This document shows positions 60,107-64,000 of a stretch of DNA of 64,000 nt, piece after piece; within the stretch, counting starts at the first letter, position 1, and each line of letters begins with the position of its first letter. This DNA is from Xanthostigma xanthostigma. Taxonomy: Eukaryota; Arthropoda; Insecta; Raphidioptera; Raphidiidae. Under the pieces are notes generated by a model. The model was not told the origin of the DNA and made no database searches. It worked only from the letters and a program-made list of their open reading frames with translations. The stretch spans positions 5,394,001 to 5,458,000 of the forward strand of contig OY754472.1 in NCBI GenBank assembly GCA_963575645.1, read 5' to 3'. The translations under genes and the position numbers were made by a program.

Positions 60107-60412
60107 TATAAAAAATAATTGTGTTACACTTCGCAGTACAAAAATCGCAGCCGCCTAAATCTACACAGAACATTCTTTTGTTACTCGAGCTCTGTTAGGT
60201 GATTCGCATTTGTTAATTAAAAATCACGAATTTTGTAGGTTACTCTTATAAGTGTGTTAAATTTAAATAAAATGGTATTTTATTTCTCAATTTTATGTAG
60301 TTAGAAGTTGATTTATTATCATTATTTTTATTCAAAATGCAATCCATACTTCCTGAAACTGTTTGGGAAACTCTGATTCATTAACTGACAGACGACAGTT
60401 CTATTTGTCACA
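60107..60412. promoter_or_regulatory. Divergent promoter region
   Basis: The start codons of the Ly6-like gene (minus) and the small coiled-coil gene (plus) are 307 bp apart and face away from each other. Both promoters should lie here. I see no defined core element. Confidence 0.5.
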
Positions 60413-60862
60413 ATGTCGTATATCAAATCAGCGAAGGTATAAATAGGATTAAGTATCTATATACTTAAAAAATTATAACATTTTTGTTTGTACTAGTTAT
60501 TGTGTTAATTTATCATTAATAATGATAATTATCAGAGTTTTTGTAATATACATAACCTATATTTTTTCTTAGAAATTTAATTAATGAGAATAATTGTTTT
60601 CGTTTATTAGTTGCGAGCTACAAACTTATCGAAAACGGTTTTGACTTCGCCAGGACAACGAGAAAATTTGGAAGGTTTCTCCAATTCAACTGAAGAAGTG
60701 CTGAATCGTGTCAGTTTTGAGGGCTCTGTGGAAATCAACATAGTTCAAGAACAGAGAGATGCTCATCAAAAAAGACTCAAAAGTTTACGTAAAGAACTGG
60801 ATTATTTAAATAGTACAGCATGGAAGTATCAACCGATAGAAAAATATATAGGCCAATCATAA
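60413..60862 (+). CDS. Small coiled-coil protein, unrecognised
   Basis: Two exons (60413-60436, 60611-60862) join in phase 0 to 91 residues: MSYIKSAK, then LRATNLSKTVLTSPGQRENL. From about residue 55 there is a coiled coil (QRDAHQKRLKSLRKELDYLN), and the end is WKYQPIEKYIGQS. No signal peptide, membrane segment or cysteine pattern. Codon use and the charged helix look like a real conserved small protein, but I do not recognise the family. The tiny first exon rests on AAG/GTATAA and TTTATTAG splice sites. Confidence 0.7.
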
Positions 60863-61010
60863 CATAGGTATTATTTATAAGAACACACTGTATGCATATT
60901 TTTAATATTTTAATTTTGTATTGTATAAAACTATTCCGTATTTAAAATATATTCATTAATTTTTATTTGGTTAACAGTTGGTCATTAAAAGTCTTGATTT
61001 AAAGTTGAGT

Positions 61011-61190
61011 TCAATACAAAGGACGGGGCTCCCAGGGTGGTTTTAATAGTCCCACGAGTGGTGCATTTGGCAAATCATATATTAATCCGCTAAGGTTAAA
61101 GATGTTTGCCTCCCTTTTTAGAAAAAACCTCACAATTTCTCCACATAAATTACTTATCATTTTACAGATAATTGCTTGTTCTACTGGCAT
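61011..61190 (-). other. Open exon-like stretch
   Basis: After an acceptor-like ttttttag the minus strand reads MPVEQAIICKMISNLCGEIV and then LIYDLPNAPLVGLLKPPWEP before a stop. It looks protein-like but has no partner exon that fits. It could be an alternative last exon of the gene at 61863-63990 or a gene fragment. Confidence 0.25.
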
Positions 61191-61249
61191 CGACAACTAA
61201 AAAATTTATTATTGCTTTTGTTTTTGTAAATTAATTAAAATACAGCAAC

Positions 61250-61545
61250 GCTGAACAACGTCTGCCATCTGACGGCTTTAATTTTGAAACAACGTCAACA
61301 CTTCGATCTGTCATCTGACCTTCATATTGTAATACAACAGACACAATACTGCATACTGCCATCTAACGGCTTTAATTTTGAAACAGCGAGCAACACTGAA
61401 CAACGTCACAGCAATGCTACATGGTGCCATCTGACGGCTTAGCTCAACGCTTTTGCTACTTGCGCCTCTATATGACAATTTTAGTAAAATATTTCTTCGA
61501 TCTGTCATCTGAGCTTCATATTGTAATACAACAAAAAGAAGAACG
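61250..61545. repeat. Degenerate tandem repeat with GCCATCTGACGG motifs
   Basis: The blocks GCCATCTGACGGCTTTAATT and TCTGTCATCTGACCTTCATA each occur two or three times in an alternating pattern over about 300 bp. Local tandem duplication is the simplest reading. Confidence 0.65.
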
Positions 61546-61862
61546 TTATAAGCAGTGTGCAAAATTAGAAACGAATTGAATACCTGCAATCATATTTAAA
61601 AAATAATTTTGTAAAGTGCAGCTATTGTGAGAGAACTTAGCATTGTCATTATTTATTAGAAAATTAATAGTGATCGGAAGGAAAAAATAGTCACTCGTCA
61701 AGGATACATTTATTTTCTACCCTTTGAAAATTATAAGTGCCATATGATTTCATACTCGTCTAAAATGTCTCATTCATAGAGTATTAAATAAAACTAAATA
61801 ATAATTTAAAAATTAGAAAAGCCTATAAGATTAATAAAAAATACAGCCAAGAGACTAATTTG

Positions 61863-63990
61863 TTATCTAGTTAATAATGACATCATCGCATTTTTTGTGT
61901 ACGGACATCTACGAAAATATTTTCGGCATCCGGATGGATTCGATACACGTTCTCCAATTTTGGCTGCTTCTATCAGTTGTGATATGCCCCATTCCGTTCT
62001 GTTTCTTGAATCCCTATGTTGAAAACAATAGACAAGATTAAAATTATATTATGCATGTATCTTTATTTTGAAATGGACCAGCAACGCTAACTTCACAGTT
62101 GTTGTCAAGACCTCTAGCGACATGATGTTCCAGTTGCGGCCAAGCTAAGAACTAAAACTTTTAAATATAATGGCGTTGATATGGGAACACCATGTATTAT
62201 ACAGTGGTTGGTAATAATTTATAATCTGATTTTTTTATGTAAGAGAATATTATTTCGTCCGCATGGATTTTATTTTTTTTGCGCGGGACATTAATTATTT
62301 TTCTAAAATAAAAATAGCCTAAGTTACTCCTTTATTTTGACATTACAGACACTTCAATTTTATTTATTTGTATAGATTTGGAACGGCAAGTTATCATTTT
62401 TTGATTTAGATGAAATTTTTAAAATCACAAAAGTGATCCCCAAAGAATTCAGTATCTCATTTAGCTAGATAAATCACTAATTTAATATAGAAAGGTACTG
62501 ACTGAAGTTAGGGCTACATAAAAAAGAATTTTTGCAATTGCATTTTACGTTATTACCAAAGCACTTTTAAAATGTTGATTTCAGCTGGTGTTAAGTCTTT
62601 CCGCGGCGTTGCGGTTATCTGGCAAACAAAACTTCTGGCACATCCGCTCCTGTCTTGTTTTAATATCATGTTCCAGTCCCATTTTGAAAAATCATTCTGT
62701 AAAATATTTAAAATTATTATAAAATTTTATTTTACCATTTCAAAAATTCCTCGAGTTTGATCCATGCATGTTAAAAAATTTAGTACCTATAATCTTAGTT
62801 GCATTTTTAAATCATATGAGCGTGATCAAAAACAAAAGATAAACTCGATGAGCAATACAACAATTATTATTTTTTTAAAGTAAATATCAACCTGTTCGTT
62901 TTCGGAATTTCCATCGACAATACCCTGATCGTGCCTTTTTATTGGATACGTCGGATAGTAAGTTTTTGTTCTGGTAGGCATTCCGTTAACTCTATTGCCG
63001 CCACCACCACCTCCGCCGCCGCCCCCGCCACCAAAAGGTCGGATTTTATTATAGTCCTGCGCTAGTTGGTGCAAGTAGTACATCCCGGTTAAACCCAGAC
63101 CAGCTAGAATTACTATCTTGACAAAATGTAAACCTGCTTTGGCAATGCCCAACATTATCAAAAGTAGTATCAACGTTGCCCAACCGTGTCGCCACTTCAT
63201 TGCTGATAATGACATTTTGCCTAGAAAAAAAAACATCTGTACATATTAATATTATAAAGTTTGGATGTATCTTCGAGACTACTCATCCGATTCCAAAATT
63301 TTTTTCACCAATATTTAGAATGAATCTTCAAGATTGACATAAACTATATAATATATTATCGCGTTAAAATAAAAGTGTTTTTCGTAGAGACTAATTTTGC
63401 AACGAAAAAAAGGCGATAATCTCCAAATTCGGGCGAAGCCGGACCGGGCCGCTAGTAATAGTATAAATTGCCTGAATTTTTTAGTTTTTATTTTTATCTA
63501 CGACTAGATGCCCCGTCATGGCTCCATCAGGGTGCACTCGCTTCGCTCAAATTTATAATTAACTCCCCGCGATTTATTATTAAGTATTATTTTGGGTATA
63601 ATATATTATTTTACACCGCTTTTGACATTAACTCCAATCCAATCTGGATTACAGACGGTCAAACAGCTGCGGTTATCACACCAATTTGCAAATTTTAAAT
63701 ACTTGATTTTCCTCAAACTAGAACCGCGGATAAGCAAATTCGCGATTAACGAAACCGCGGGTAAGCAAATTCGTGATTAACGAAACCGCGGACAAGCAAA
63801 TTCGCGGTTAAAGAAACCGCGGATAAGCAAATTCGCGGTAGGCAAGTACACCGAATTTCAAAAAAAAATATAAAAATCCACCCGTTTAAATGATTACAAC
63901 AATAAGAATAAGTATTTAATTATTGCTTGCATCTTCTGTTTCGAATTAACTACATAAGCGCAGAAAAAAATAATTCTTACCTGGTCGCAT
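61863..63990 (-). CDS. Insect-type membrane/secreted protein with poly-Gly and C-terminal Cys domain
   Basis: Four exons (63981-63990 with ATG at 63990, 62892-63220, 62557-62696, 61863-62013) join to 209 residues. A second ATG at 63215 would give 204. Near the N-terminus is a hydrophobic stretch, WATLILLLIMLGIAKAG, then another (VKIVILAGLGLTGMYYL). A run of twelve glycines follows, then a basic/tyrosine patch (TRTKTYYPTYPIKRHDQG). The C-terminal half has WDWNMILKQDRSGCARSFVC, then EWGISQLIEAAKIGERV and SGCRKYFRRCPYTKNAMM, with four cysteines that may pair. I believe related insect proteins exist but cannot name a family or function. It could be a cuticle or extracellular-matrix factor; that is a guess. 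The gene may have leader sequence beyond the right edge. Confidence 0.75.
63236..63455. mobile_element. Very short Helitron, 220 bp
   Basis: Starts TCTGTACATATTAATATTATAAAG after A and ends GGGCCGCTAG before T, with the hairpin-like CGGGCGAAGCCGGACCGGGC just before the end. Related at both ends to the Helitron at 10096 but keeps almost none of the middle. It sits in the intron directly upstream of exon 2 of the minus-strand gene. Confidence 0.85.
63722..63848 (+). repeat. Tandem repeat, 31-bp unit
   Basis: Four units of about 31 bp with CCGCGGATAAGCAAATTCGC followed by gattaacgaaa. The last unit is shortened. Lies in the first intron of the minus-strand gene. Confidence 0.88.
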
Positions 63991-64000
63991 GTAATATGTT

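Overview
This is eukaryotic, AT-rich DNA from an insect, read from the protein content and the repeat types. The genes are spread over short exons with GT-AG introns, and they sit in a dense layer of small DNA transposons: hAT, Tc1/mariner/pogo, PIF/Harbinger-like and foldback MITEs, plus two short non-autonomous Helitrons of the kind common in insects. I cannot fix the insect order from sequence alone. I see no bacterial-style operons, CRISPR arrays or phage genes.

Layout, left to right. 1-2.7 kb: an ATCGAT-rich satellite and no coding. 2.7-15.5 kb (minus): the first nine coding exons of a CLASP/Mast/Orbit microtubule plus-end protein, continuing off the left edge. 17.1-21.2 kb (plus): a complete four-exon NSE3/MAGE subunit of the SMC5/6 complex. 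21-30 kb: mostly repeats, with a small two-helix membrane ORF at 24.4 kb and two orphan exon-like stretches. 30.2-45.8 kb (minus): a complete five-exon PP2A catalytic subunit (309 codons) whose introns are packed with nested MITEs. 46.6-54.8 kb (plus): two RACK1 genes in tandem with identical exon phases. The second is the normal conserved gene. The first is a diverged AT-rich paralogue that uses a GC-AG intron.

55.8-60.1 kb (minus): a secreted, probably GPI-anchored Ly6-like gene whose first intron contains a complete gene on the other strand, a zeste-type Myb/SANT-like protein with an L-S-E-P-G pentapeptide repeat. 60.4-60.9 kb (plus): a 91-residue coiled-coil protein. 61.9-64.0 kb (minus): an insect-type protein with an N-terminal membrane segment, a poly-glycine run and a cysteine-containing C-terminal domain.

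The genes are ordinary housekeeping neighbours with no obvious shared pathway. The most interesting unexplained structures are: (1) two related C/D-box snoRNAs in consecutive introns of the conserved RACK1 gene, sharing the same antisense element and absent from the paralogue; (2) the tandem RACK1 paralogue itself; (3) a dispersed family of hairpin elements carrying a hammerhead-like core next to inverted arms, two copies with 10-bp target duplications; (4) the gene nested in the Ly6 intron, whose second exon is preceded by a transposon end; (5) a Helitron carrying a tRNA-Lys-like segment. All exon boundaries were read by eye from splice consensus and frame and were not checked against transcripts.
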